From: Catonia carolina
Lineage: Eukaryota; Arthropoda; Insecta; Hemiptera; Achilidae
NCBI GenBank assembly: GCA_035578175.1
Contig: JAQMRL010000016.1
Location: 1,241,501-1,305,500, forward strand
Direction of reading: 5' to 3'
Length of the DNA stretch: 64,000 bases
Position 1 is the first letter of the stretch, and each line of letters opens with the position of its first letter. Under the pieces are notes generated by a model, which was given only the letters and a program-made list of their open reading frames with translations, did not search any database and was not told where the DNA came from. The translations under genes and the position numbers were made by a program. Positions 43,555 to 55,392 of the stretch are shown piece after piece.

Positions 43555-46361
43555 CTGGTGTGAAACACTCACACTACTTTCTCTTGCTAATGTAGATAAT
43601 GAATAATATGTGCTGTTTATTCATGAGTAAACATTTTTTTGTCATCAGTCTCTCGACTGGTTTGATGCAGTTCTCTAAGCTGTTCTATCTTGCGCAAGTT
43701 GTTTCATATCTACATTCCTGTACCACCCTACATCTTTTGTAATTTACTTTATATATTCTAATCTTTGCCTCCCTCTACAATTTACTCTGTGTATATTACC
43801 CTCCATTATTGATAGCCCAATACCTGGATGTCTTAAGATATGCCCCACTAGCCTATCCCTTCTTCTGGTAAGATGCTTCCATATATTTCTTTTTTCATCC
43901 ACTCGCCTAAGTATCTCTAAATTACTTATTTTGTCCACCCACCTAATCTTTAACAATTTTCTTTAACACCATATTTCAAAAGCTTCTATCCTTTTCTTTT
44001 CAACAGCCCCTTTGACCCTCGTTTCACTTCCGTATAATGCTACACTCCAAACATAATGTTTTAAGAAATTTTTCCTAATCTGTAAATCAATGTTTGTAGT
44101 TAGTAAGTTTTTTTCATTTCCAAGGCTCTTCAGCTTGAGCAATTCTACTTCTGATATCACTTGTGCTTCTACCATCCTTTTATTTGTGCGTCAAATTTCT
44201 CCTTTACTTCAATTATAGCCTCTTCTATATACAAGTTAAAAAGTAGTGGTGACAAAGAACAACTTTGTTGGACACCTTTTCTTACAGCAGCCTCATTTTT
44301 GTACCCCTTAATTCTCAAAACAGCCGTTTGTTTCTTGTACAGACCGTAGATAACTTTCCTTTCTTTGTATTTAATGCCTAGCCTTTTCAAAGTTTTAAAC
44401 ATTTTACTCAAGTCCAAATTGTCAAATGCTTTCTCTAAATCTACAAATGCCATAAGAGTAGTGTTATTTTTCTTTATCCTTTTCTCAATAATCAATCTCA
44501 GAGCCAATGTTGCATCATGAGTTCCCATTCTCCTGTATATAATTCTTGTCATTATCTTGGATGTATGGCATGTTAGGCTGATGGTTCTGTAATGTTCACA
44601 CTTCTCCGCTCCTGACTTTTTTGGTATAGGAATCATAATATTTTTTTTAAAGTTCGATTGTACTTCTCCACTCTCATATATTCTGCACGCAAGTTTGTAC
44701 AATTTGTTTTGAGCAACTTTTTCACAACATAATAATAATAATTCCGATGGTATGTTATCTATTCCTGCCATCTTTATTCATATTCATATCCTTAAGTGCT
44801 CGATCAAATTCTTCCCATAGTATAGGGTCCCCTCTTTGATCTTCTTTAACATCAGTTTCTTGTTCCATCGTATCATGTTCTGATTTTTTCCTTTGTAGAG
44901 TTGGTTTACGTATTCTTGCCATCTCTCAACTCTCTCTTGGCCATTCAACAATGGTTTGCCACTTGCACTTTGTAAATTAACAGTTTTCTTGTTTTGTTCT
45001 CCAAAATTTTTCCCTTATTTTTCTGTAAGCTGCGTCTACTTTACCAACTACCATTTTACTTTCAATGTCCATACATTTCGCTCTGATCCACTCTTCTTTC
45101 ACTTTCTTACACCTTTTGTTTATGGTATTTCTCAAGTAGCAATATTGCCTTTTACCATTTTCGTCCTATGCGTTTTTATATTTTCTTCGCTCATCCATCA
45201 GTTCCAAAATGTTCTTTTAGTATGTCCTATCCATTCTTCCACTGCTTTCACTACCACCTCCTTAAAGTTTAACCACTCCTCCTCTACACTTCTTGTGTTA
45301 TTACCTCCTTCTTCCGTCCCTTTTTGAATACTCTCCTGGAAACCTATCTGGTTGTCTTGTTCTCTTAGTTTGTCTATATCCCACCTAGCATTTCCCTGTC
45401 TCTTCTTCAGGAGTAAAAAATGTAAAATATGGAAAATCACTAATTGGTGCTAAAATAGGCTCTGTTGCAGAAAATGCTTGAAATAAAAGTTGTAGATTTT
45501 TAAAATTTTTATAACTTGGTATTATATGTAAAATTTTTGTTGTAAAGTGCATACTAATGGCGCAATCTTTAAAAATTTCATTTATTTTTCTGATTTTGAT
45601 GAAAAATTACTGAAAATCACTAATTGGTACTAAACTAAGTATTGTTCAGAAAAAGGTTCAAATAAAAACTGTAGGTTGTTTTTAAAAGTGTTACAACGTT
45701 TACTATGTGCACTTTTGTTGTGAAGCCTACTGCCAGAAACTTGAACAGTCCCATTTTTTTCTCTTATTTTCTTGCGAAAAAACAACAGAAAACCACTAAT
45801 TGCCACTAAACTAAGCATTGTACAAAATATTATAATTAGCATTAAATTGAAATAAATGTTGTAGGTTTTTAAGTGTGCTACAATTTTGATTGAATACACT
45901 TTTGCCCTAAATGCATATTAAGGCCGCAATCTTTAAAACCATTTCTCTCTACGAGAGCACAGCCTGCCCAAGAATTTCAGCAACAAGTGCCTACATTATC
46001 ACATAGATCATAAAAAATGTACTAAATGAGGCGATTTTGAAAAAAATTGTAGCTGGTTTTGGGAAAATCACAAAAAAAGAGAACAATGACACGAATATAC
46101 TACTTGTTCCGCTTAAGCGATTTTTATGAAAATGTTTGTGTTGGGTCCTCTAGTAGTACCTACCTTACGTTTCAATTTTGTACAATGTTCCGTTCTTGAG
46201 GTATATTTTTCACACACACCAAGACCAGTCGCTTAAAACATGTTTTTTGGGTTCAGGGGCTCTGAAAACATTTATATGTATGGTGAAAACTTGTTTTTTT
46301 TTCAAAAATCAACATGGAATGATACATTCCTTCCTATATATTCATATAGGCAAGAAAAAGT
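43555..46361 (-). mobile_element. Old HINE-like element split by an RTE-like LINE
   Basis: The left terminus CTGGTGTGAAACACTCACAC, ACTTTCTCTTGCT is at 43,555; the rest resumes at about 45,419 and ends CCTATATATTCATATAGG plus CAAGAAAAAGT at 46,361. It is more diverged than the other copies and includes an extra sub-repeat (three AAATAAA.GTTGTAG-type units). Confidence 0.7.
43622..45418 (-). pseudogene. RTE-like LINE fragment (endonuclease/RT of 'craniofacial development protein 2-like' type)
   Basis: Minus strand; the 3' end near 43,640 has GTCATCAGTCTCTCGACTGG, a tail common to this insect family. RT pieces: 44,771-44,169 (AGIDNIPSELLL, MIPIPKKSGAEKCEHYRTIS, AFVDLEKAFDNLDLSKMF, KGVQQSCSLSPLLFNLYIEE), 44,175-43,963 (VALYGSETRV) and 43,956-43,744 (RRDRLVGHILRHPG). 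The YxDD box is lost in a frame break. It is 5'-truncated near 45,418. Confidence 0.85.
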
Positions 46362-46617
46362 GAGTCATAAATCATAGTTCATTACTATATGACATGATTG
46401 CTTATTTTATTTGATACCAGCGTGGGTCATTTTTTGTTATGTTTGAGGCAAAATGATACATTTGTTGTGAAACCAAAATTTATAGTATGTGACAAAGTTT
46501 CAGAGGAAAAATAAAAGTACTGTACCAAATACTAGTGCTTGTATAGTATAGGCCGGGTAGAATAAACAATTATTCTAATGTATCGTCAGAATGATGAAAA
46601 TTACTTATGTTAAGTTT
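46362..46617. other. Non-coding
   Basis: 256 bp, nothing recognised. Confidence 0.4.
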
Positions 46618-46913
46618 TTATTTTATTCCCAATGTGTGTACATTGCAATCTGTCCCAATGAGATGAGAATGATGTGTATGACGTATAAAGGAGGTGTAGT
46701 CTTGCACTGACTCAGGCCAATTATTCCTGTGAGGGTGTGGTTAATTGAACCCCAACCATCAAAGTACACCGGTAACCACTGCCAGTATTCAAACCCATAT
46801 AAAAGTAACTACCTTTACTAGGATTTGAACTAGGAACGTACGTCTCCTTAAATAGCTGTGTGTTGAGGTGAGTTGCAGTGACGACTTTACCTCTAGACTA
46901 ACCTGGTGGGTAC
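46618..46913 (-). mobile_element. tRNA-derived SINE, family 1, older copy
   Basis: Same head and body as 12,464-12,779, with more substitutions (GTACCCACCAGGTTAGTCTA, B box AGTTCAAATCC). It abuts the start of unit C. Confidence 0.8.
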
Positions 46914-46928
46914 TTAGGTAAGGTGTGT

Positions 46929-47177
46929 GCATATGAAAAGTAAAGTGACTGTAGATGATGGATGAGGGAGGGACGGCGGACGGGGAGTGGAGGATATCAG
47001 TTGCTCTTCTGTAAGGGCCACAAGCCAGTAACCGGCCTCTACCATCGCAAGTGACTGTACGTGATGGGCTGGGGGTGTGGTCGAGTGGAGCCAGTGCAGC
47101 CACAATTCAAATAACACAAGATCATGCCAAACAATTCAAAAAACAAACGTGACATTTTCTAGCGTTTATTTAAAAAA
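46929..47177. other. Leader upstream of composite element C
   Basis: Same GC-richer leader as 27,637-27,881. It lies between a SINE and the HINE terminus. Confidence 0.55.
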
Positions 47178-47228
47178 GTGTGATACCATCCCACAACTTT
47201 CTCTTGCCAATGTAAATAATGAACAATA

Positions 47229-48502
47229 CGAGGGTGGTTCCAAAAGTACCCATCCTAATAAAGAAAACACAAAAATTTTGGCAAAGAATTAATTTATTTT
47301 TCAACATAATATCCTTTCAGCCCTATACACTTTTCCCAGCGAATTTCAATAAGTTAGATACCTTTTTTTATAACAAGAACTGTTTTGCTTCTCAAAATAA
47401 CCATTAACTGCTGGCATCACTTTATCGTTGGAAAATTTTCGACCACTGAGCCATTTTTTCAAGTTTGGGAACAGAAAATAATCTGGGGGTTATTCTGGCG
47501 AATAGGGTGCATGAGGTAGCATTTCAAACTTCAGTTCATTGATTTTGGCCATTTCAATAATGGATTTGTGAGCTGGTGCATTGTCTTGATGAATCAACAC
47601 TTTTTTCTTAGCCAAATGCGGCCGTTTTTGCTTGGTTTCTTCACTCAAACATTACAGTAAGTTTGCATAACACTCGTCATTGATAGTTTCTCCTTTGTCA
47701 AGATATTCAATGAAAATTATCCCACGCGCATCCTAAAAAACCGACGCCATGACCTTGCCTGCTAATGGAATGGTGTTCGCCTTCTTTGGAGCCGGTTCCC
47801 CCTTTTCTGTCCATTGTTTTGATTGTTCTTTTGTCTCTGGTGTAAACTGATAGATCCATGTTTCATCCATGGTTGTGAAAGGGCGCAAAAATTCTCCTTT
47901 GAAACCGTGAAACTTCACTAAACACCCAATTGAAACATCTTCACGACACTGTTTTTGCTAGAGTGTGAGCAAACGCGGCACCCATCTTGCACACAGCTTT
48001 CTCATGTCCAAATTTTCAGATAATATATGATGTACCGCTTTTTTAAAATTCCTACTATGTCCGCTAGCTCGTGCCCTTTCAGTCGACGATCATCCAGTAC
48101 CGCTTTGGGGATTTTCTTAACCATTTCTGGAGTCGTCATCTCATTTGGTCGACCACTGCGATGCTCGTAAGGCTTCCTTTAAACTCTGGTACCCAATATT
48201 TTACCGTTGTAAACGAAGGAGCAGACTCACCTAGAATAGAATCTAGTTCAGCTTTTATATTGTTTCGGCTGAGGACTTTCAATAAAAGTATTGTAACATA
48301 TAACGATGACCAATTTGCTCCATTTTCACAAGTTCACTGAAAACGTTCAATATTGATGGCTCGCAAATAAATGATAAGAAACATGGCGTCTTCAAACATG
48401 AAACATATGCTTCATGAAATGTGTAACTTCTAATAGAAAGATATTTTTCAAACAACTACCGCCATCTTTAGGTCAGGCCGGGTACTTATGGTACCACCCT
48501 CG
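47229..48502 (-). mobile_element. mariner-type transposon, copy C (full length, inactive)
   Basis: 1,274 bp between TA pairs (47,227-47,228 and 48,503-48,504), with ends CGAGGGTGGTTCCAAAAGTA and the imperfect inverse. The minus-strand transposase keeps HQDNAPAHKS and PPDYFLFPNLKKW, so both catalytic Asp are present in these blocks, but a stop follows SPE and the N-terminal start (MEQIGHRYMLQYFY) is followed by a stop. The best-preserved of the three copies. Confidence 0.92.
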
Positions 48503-48508
48503 TATAAC

Positions 48509-48593
48509 GTAAGTTTATTACGTATACGTGATGCGTGGCAGTGCCACAGGTGTTTCTGTCATTAAATATAATAAAATGTGTTGTTGTTTTCAG
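48509..48593 (+). other. Predicted 5' intron of zinc-finger gene C
   Basis: 85 bp, AAC|GTAAGTTTATT to GTTGTTTTCAG|ATGGCTG. Same position and length as in A and B. Confidence 0.62.
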
Positions 48594-50036
48594 ATGGCTG
48601 ATGCAACTGGAGTGAGAGTGGACTCTTCAAGCAGATCAGCCTCACAAGTCTGTAAATTATGTAGACTGGCTACCATTGACTGCCACAACAAGAATAAACT
48701 CATTGCGTACTGTGCAAAGTGTAAGAAGAGATTACGTAAACAAAGAACCAAATCTTGGTATGGTAAAATTAAACAGCTGTACGACTCTTGTTTGACTTGC
48801 ATGAATACGTTTTATAATAACCTCTCATACGAACCACATGACTGTACACTAGAAGGCATATTCGTTTGTGATGGTTGTGGCAGAGTATTCCTCCAGAAGG
48901 AGAATATAACGCTACATGTAAGTAAATGTTACAAAATCATTTCAAAAATGAATGCAACTGTAAGTGAAAACAATGGCCAAAGAGATTCAAAATCGGAATT
49001 GGAGTTGGAACATTGTGGGAGTACTTCTAGATTGAGTGAAAGTAGCAGTGGCCACAAGATGTCTAAATCAACTGACAATGTGATTGGCCAGTCTAAATTA
49101 CCCAAAACATGTAAAGATGTCACTTGTAGTATTTGTGGAAAGGTTTTTTGTTTTAAATCCGCTTTAACTACACATATGCGTGTACATACAGGAGAGAAAC
49201 CTTTTAAGTGTAAGTTTTGCAATAAAGGTTTTAAACATCTTGGAAATTTAAAAACACATTTGCGAATTCATACTGCTGAGAAACCATATAATTGTAAATT
49301 CTGTAATAAAAAGTTTACAACTTCATCTAGTTTAAATACTCACATGCGTTTACATACTGGAAAGAAACCGTTCAATTGTAAATTCTGTAATAAAAAGTTT
49401 ACACAGTCATCTACTTTAGCTAATCATGTGCGTTTACATACTGGTAAGAAACCGTTCAAATGTAAATTCTGTAATAAAAAGTTTACACAGTCATCTACTT
49501 TAGCTAATCATGTGCGTTTACATACTGGGGAGAAGCCATTCAATTGTGAATTATGTAATAAAAAGTTTACAACTTCATCTAGTTTAAATACTCACATGCG
49601 TTTACATACTGGAAAGAAACCGTTCAATTGTAAATTCTGTAATAAAAAGTTTACACAGTCATCTACTTTAGCTAATCATGTGCGTTTACATACTGGAAAG
49701 AAACCCTTCAAATGTAAATTCTGTAATAAAAAGTTTTCACAGTCATCTACTTTAGCTAATCATGTGCGTTTACATACTGGGAAGAAACCGTTCAAATGTA
49801 AATTCTGTAATAAAAAGTTTACAGTTTCATCTAATTTAAGTACTCACATGCGTTTACATACAGGGGAGAAACCGTTTAACTGTAAACTCTGTAATAAAAA
49901 GTTTACACAGTTACCTCATTTAAATACTCACATGCGTTTACATACAGGGGAGAAACCGTTCATTTGTAAATTCTGTAATAAAAAGTTTACACAGTCATCT
50001 CATTTTAATATTCATATGCGTACACATATGAAATAG
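48594..50036 (+). CDS. C2H2 zinc-finger protein, paralogue C (11 C-terminal fingers)
   Basis: 480 aa from the Met after the acceptor (502 aa from 48,528). The N-terminal half is as in A. Eleven tandem fingers: helices FKSALTT, HLGNLKT, TSSSLNT, QSSTLAN, QSSTLAN, TSSSLNT, QSSTLAN, QSSTLAN, VSSNLST, QLPHLNT, QSSHFNI. Fingers 3-5 and 6-8 are a 252 bp block present twice (about 49,308-49,559 and 49,560-49,811). Five of its linkers read TGKKPF instead of TGEKPF. The frame is intact. Extra fingers imply a longer and altered DNA site. Predicted nuclear DNA-binding protein; targets unknown. Confidence 0.87.
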   Translation: MADATGVRVDSSSRSASQVCKLCRLATIDCHNKNKLIAYCAKCKKRLRKQRTKSWYGKIKQLYDSCLTCMNTFYNNLSYEPHDCTLEGIFVCDGCGRVFLQKENITLHVSKCYKIISKMNATVSENNGQRDSKSELELEHCGSTSRLSESSSGHKMSKSTDNVIGQSKLPKTCKDVTCSICGKVFCFKSALTTHMRVHTGEKPFKCKFCNKGFKHLGNLKTHLRIHTAEKPYNCKFCNKKFTTSSSLNTHMRLHTGKKPFNCKFCNKKFTQSSTLANHVRLHTGKKPFKCKFCNKKFTQSSTLANHVRLHTGEKPFNCELCNKKFTTSSSLNTHMRLHTGKKPFNCKFCNKKFTQSSTLANHVRLHTGKKPFKCKFCNKKFSQSSTLANHVRLHTGKKPFKCKFCNKKFTVSSNLSTHMRLHTGEKPFNCKLCNKKFTQLPHLNTHMRLHTGEKPFICKFCNKKFTQSSHFNIHMRTHMK

Positions 50037-50244
50037 AAATAATATAAGTGTGTGATTCTCTTTAGGTAGTGCTTGTATATACAGAAGAGTGAAAGTATAA
50101 ATATAATTTTTGCATAATATACTCTCTCCAAGTAGTCAATTTAAGAGCACATCACAAACATGACTAGTTCCATAAAGTAATAATAATACTTACTATAAAT
50201 TAAAGTACAAATGAAATTCATCACTTTACCCTTGGTTCCTTTTA

Positions 50245-51290
50245 CCTTTCTCTATATATATAAATATATATAAGGAGCAAAGTATTGTTTTCTTGTCGAT
50301 TTTTTGAAATCGGAGTTTTCACCGGATCTACACGTGATTAGACCCTGTGAACCCATAAAACATGTTTTTAGCAATTGGTCTGTGTGTGCAAACAAAATAC
50401 TTCCAGAACGGAACATCGTACGAATCTAAAACTTAAGTTAGATACCACTAGATGACCCGACACGAACATTTTCTTCAAGATCGGTTAACCGGAGGTAGTA
50501 GTTTATAATGTTATTTTTCACTTTTTTCAGATTTTCTCAAAACCGGCTCTTTCGATTTTTTTGAAAAATTGCCTTATTTTTTTAATTGTTTATGCCTAAA
50601 TTGCCTAAATTGTTTATGCTCTACAAAATGGGGTAGGCGCCATGTCTGCTGAAATTCTTGGAGAGGTTTTCTTGTAAAACAATTGATTTTTTAAGATTGC
50701 GACGTTGATATACATTTTAGCGCAAAAATATTTGAAACAAAAGTGGTAGGGAATTAAAAATCCTACAACTTCTATTTTGAACACTTTTTTGTATAACGCC
50801 CTGTTTAGCGTTAATTAGTGATTTTCTGGTTTTTCTCACAAAAACTTGTAAAAAATCGATTTTTTAAGATTTCAGCCTTAGAATGCATTTTACGACAAAA
50901 GTGTGTGTATATAATCAAATTTTTAGGAAATTAGAAGAGATGTAACTTTTATTTCAAGATTGTTTCTGTACAGCAACGATTTTAAAAAAAAATCGTAGGA
51001 CCAGTTTTTTAGAAAATTTCAAAAAAGTGAAAAATTACACGAATAAACTACTACTTCTGGTTGACCGATTTTGATGAAAATGTTCGTATCGGGTCCGGTA
51101 GTGGTATTAAACTTAAGTTTTAAGTTTCAAGTTCGTACAATGTTCCGTTCTTGAGATATTCTGTTCACACACACAGACCAATCGCTAAAACATATTTTTT
51201 GGGTTCAGGGGGTCTGAAAACGTGTAGATCTGGTGAAAAGTCGATTTTGAAAAATCAATATGAAAAAAATACTTCGTTTCTATGTATTCA
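50245..51290. repeat. Foldback of HINE termini, copy C
   Basis: Same inverted arms as copies A and B, with a small internal duplication near 50,590-50,620 (TTGCCTAAATTG, TTGTTTATG). Its outer end is displaced by the LINE fragment. Confidence 0.85.
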
Positions 51291-51834
51291 TTTTTTTTTT
51301 TTTTTTTTTTTTTTGCTACTTGCATCCTGGAGACTCCAAAGGGAGTATAGGACATGTCAAGGTAAAATTGATGAACTGAAAGTTTATCACCAATGTAATA
51401 AATTTACTACTTACCACCAAAATTTGTTTTTGCTACTGCTTACTTCAGTAGGCTTGTCATGAACCCTAATGAATTAAATATCACACACAATAAATAATAA
51501 AAATAAATCAAACACAATGATAAATTCATCACTTACCAATAATTTCCCCCTACCACTGGTTAACTCAGCAGGCTTGTCATGAACCCCTTTGTATCAAATT
51601 GTACACAATATTTGTTTAATTCAAGTTAAATACCAAAACTATTTAGAAAGGAATTCGTGCACACTGTAAAATGTTTCATCAATCAAATATTGTTTTAGCT
51701 TTTTTTTAAAATAACTTAAATTGTCACAACTTTTTAAACCTTGAGGCAATTTATTGATGTATTTTCTACCTGCATAAGTTGGTTTTTGTTCAAACAATTT
51801 AGTGTTGTGATTAGCAACATAATAATCGATTAGA
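51291..51834 (-). mobile_element. LINE family 2 3' fragment inserted in the HINE terminus, C only
   Basis: The T-run at 51,291-51,314 is the poly-A tail of a minus-strand 5'-truncated insertion of about 543 bp (CATCCTGGAGACTCCAAAGG, then RT C-terminal remnant). Empty sites are in A (about 3,456) and B (about 31,946). The duplication is only about 3 bp (TCA). Confidence 0.88.
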
Positions 51835-51854
51835 TCATATAGGCAAGAGAAAGT

Positions 51855-52723
51855 AAAAATATGTAATATAGAATAAGCAAGAATATTGTAATCGGTAATC
51901 TGTAATTAATTCATAATGTATTGACAGTTTGTAAATAATAACTTATTATAATATCGTTTCTTCTTTTTAGAATATTATTTCTTATTGTTTTATTATCATT
52001 TCATTAGGCTTTGCCTTACTCAGGAAAGTAATTTATGTTCAGACAGTTTAGAAATTGTACATATTATAAAATTAATACATGTAATGGAAATAAATTAATA
52101 TTTAGGTTAGGTGTGTGGATTAAAATTTGTTATAGTTTCATATATTTGTGTTGTACATAACTTATATGTAATTATTTTATTATAATTAATGACGTCTGGT
52201 ATAGTTTCTGGTGTGTATGGTTATTTTTCTCTACGGTTGTTGTTAAATCAGTTTTAAAATGTAATTTATATTTAATTTTATTTGTTTTTTTTTATTATGC
52301 CATGAATCTTGTTACTTTTGCTTTATTATTTAAGTATTTCTCATCTTTTGTATAATGAAATGCTCTACACAGGGTGATTGGTACGTGGTATATATAAATT
52401 AAAATAGGATTATACGATTAACCATGTAAGGGACTGGCCGGGTGAAATAATTACACAGGTTATCAACTGATATTAAGTTTAATTAAAAAACTAATTACGT
52501 CGCTAATACTTAACTGCTTACCAATTAAATCTTATTACTAGCCTATAACTAGGCTATTAATAAGCCTAGTTATTAAGGCTTATTACTTTTTACTTTTTTT
52601 TATTACTTATTACTTTTGCAAGCCGGGTAGCGCTTCTTGAACGGGCTCGGTATCTGTTGGAGCTGGCAGACCACGGAGAGGATCGTACAACCTAACTAAC
52701 TAAATCTAATTTATTCACTACTT
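51855..52723. other. Non-coding shared by all units
   Basis: Matches 7,947-8,816 and 31,966-32,827. Carries the B-type AT-rich hairpin variant at about 52,535-52,610. Confidence 0.7.
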
Positions 52724-52726
52724 TTA

Positions 52727-53419
52727 GGCGGAGTGCACACCTATGCGATACGATACATAAGATACGATATTTATCGTATATCTTACATGAATGCACACCA
52801 GTGAGATACGATTTTATTTGTACGATATAATCTTAATAATTTTCTTAGTATATAATGAGTTCTCAAGCGAAGAGGATTTTGTAATCTCCCGTTGGTATTT
52901 CCATAGAAGGCGAAATAGAAGGATAAACAGAAGGTTTTGGGTTCATCGATATAATTTACACAGTGCACACCACAGCTCAGCTATTCTATATCGCTGTATG
53001 AAGATAAATTTACGGAGACATACAGAATGAGACCTGAGAATTTTTATTTTATTTTAAATCTAGTTTCCTCCGATTTAGAGAAAATTGTTCCTCATTTACA
53101 AAGAATATCATAAAAACAGGATCGTCCTTCATTATTGTAATAATATAATTAAAACAAATTTTTAACAATGAAAATAAGAAAACGCGATAGTATGATGTTT
53201 TAACAAGGGTGTCAGGGCGACTAATGTCTTAAGATATTTATCGCATAAGACAAGCCGAACATATCGTATTCTACAAATATCTTACGATACATGTCGCTGT
53301 ATTACTGGTGCACGGCAAGTTTTCACCAGCAATGTGTTTTGTATTGAGCAAGCGGACATTTATCGCATAAGATAAATATCGTATCTTACGTATCGTATCT
53401 TATAGGTGTGCACTCCGCC
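52727..53419. mobile_element. PIF/Harbinger deletion derivative, copy C
   Basis: 693 bp with the same inverted repeats and TTA duplication (52,724-52,726 and 53,420-53,422) as A. Slightly longer at both ends through extra CGATACGATA- and GTATCTTATAG-type repeats. Plus ORF 52,791-53,030 keeps RRRNRRINRRFWVH. Confidence 0.9.
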
Positions 53420-53422
53420 TTA

Positions 53423-53782
53423 GACTACGTGGTTTCTGTCCATTACCAAAGTTAAACACTAAGTTATAATCTAGCAAGTACCTCGATATGGTCCTGTCCA
53501 CCGGTCTTTCTTAACGCACTACACACTTAATCTAAACCTTACCACTAAAAAGTCACACACCCGTACACACGATTGTTCTAAATACTACTCGATTGTTCAC
53601 CCACTTGATCGCCCAACGCTTGTCCACTCTCGTACTATACAACTGTCCGTTACTCACTGCACTCTCGGTAGGCCTACTACACACCTCCAAGGGTTGAATA
53701 GCAGACCCGTTATATGATTGTTCTCTTTTTGCCTGCTATCAACCCTCACACCCACATTCCACAGAGTCCACTACCCGTCCAC
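53423..53782. other. Non-coding shared by A, B and C
   Basis: Pyrimidine-rich counterpart of 9,497-9,856; no gene. Confidence 0.6.
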
Positions 53783-53796
53783 TCCTCACTTCGCTT

Positions 53797-54173
53797 CTTC
53801 TTCTACCTATTACGGATTAGGCGTAACGCCTGTTCCAGCTTCATGCCATCTCTTTCTGGGTCTCCCCAGGCCTCGTCTTCCTTCCGGTTGATAGTTTACC
53901 GCCCTCACCGTAATCCTGTCTGGCGGCATTGTCTCGACGTGGTTCGTCCATCTGTCTCTGTACTTGGACACTTTTCCAATCGGCGATTCCTCTCTATCCA
54001 ATTCTCTCCTTATTTCACTGCTACGAATCTGCTCTTTCAAGGTACATCCCTTCACTGCCCTCATGAATCTCATTTCTGCAGCCTCTACCTTTCTTAACTG
54101 AGCTGTTCGTAGCACCCAAGACTCACTGCCGTACAACACCAACGGCACCGCCATCACATCGTATAATCGCAAT
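53797..54173 (-). mobile_element. 5'-truncated RTE-like LINE fragment, copy C
   Basis: 377 bp between TCCTCACTTCGCTT at 53,783-53,796 and 54,174-54,187. Encodes the same tail as the A copy with two visible replacements. Same insertion event as A, absent in B. Confidence 0.92.
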
Positions 54174-54472
54174 TCCTCACTTCGCTTATATCCAAAAAGT
54201 AAACCTATTTTAACTATAACTATTACTAACCTAATATACCGTATTAATCGGTACCTTACAACCAAAATAATTTTACAAGAAATAAATTCATACAAAAGTA
54301 TTAAACAGTGGTAGGTAACAGTTTAGAGGTATACTTTTCTAAGAGCCAGTACAAGGCGTATGTTCACTACTTGGAATAAGAAGGATGAGGCACAGTAAGT
54401 AGAGGCAATGTGTACAGTGCAAGCTTCTATTCAAATTACATGTAATGTAGTAACTTAAATAATAATAAAAAT

Positions 54473-55392
54473 CTGGTGTGAAACACTCACACAACTTTCT
54501 CTTGCCAATGCAAATAATTAACAATATAATGTAACGTTGGTCATAAAACATTAGAAATAAAAAAAACTAACCTCAAAAACAACCTTATTTTAATCATGAG
54601 TGAATGATGGAAAATAAAAATTAAACCTCAGTTTGGCTTAAAAAACGGAAAATTACACTTTCACGCTAAACTAGGCTCTGTAGAGAAACTTTTTTTAAAT
54701 AAAAGTTGTAGATCTCTTAATTTTTTATAAATTTTATTACAGTATATACACTTTTGTTGTAAAGTGCATACTAAGGCCGAAATCTTAAAAAAATCGACTT
54801 TTCACACGTTTTCGTGAAAAAAAAACAGAAAATCGCTAATTACCGCTAAACTAAGCGTTATACAAAAAAATGCTTGAAATAAAAGTTGTAGGTTTTCAAA
54901 TTCTCTACAACTTTTATTATATACATTTTTGCTCTAAAATTAATATTAAAGCCGTAATCTTAAAAAAACACTTTTTTTACGTAAAAACACCCTCACCTAG
55001 AATTTCAGCAAACATGGCGCCTACCCTATCTTGTAGAGAATAAAAAATTGAGTAAATGAGGCGATTTTTAAAAAATCGTAGGACCAGTTTTTGAGAAAAT
55101 CGCAAAAAAGTGAAAAATTATACGAATAAACTACTACTTCCGGTTGACCGATTTTGATGAAAATGTTCGTGTCGGGTCCGGTAGTGGTATGTAACTTAAG
55201 TTTCAAGTTCGTACGTTGTTCCGTTCTTGAGATATTTTGTTCACACACACACACACACAGACCAATCGCTAAAAACATGTTTTTTGGGTTCAGGGGTCTG
55301 AAAACGTGTAGATCCGGTGAAAACTCAATTTCGAAAAATCGACATGAAAACAATACTTTCCTTCCTATATATTCATATAGGCAAGAGAAAGT
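54473..55392 (-). mobile_element. HINE-like element, full copy (unit C)
   Basis: About 920 bp, counterpart of 10,543-11,455 with an intact left hairpin (CTGGTGTGAAACACTCACAC). Confidence 0.75.

Larger units (their letters stand above)
47178..51854. mobile_element. HINE/Helentron-like composite carrying a zinc-finger gene, copy C
   Basis: Left terminus GTGTGATACCATCCCAC and ACTTTCTCTTGCC; right terminus ATATAGG plus CAAGAGAAAGT at 51,854. The right terminal hairpin is split by a later LINE fragment at 51,291-51,834. Cargo order is mariner, zinc-finger gene, foldback, as in A and B. Confidence 0.62.
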
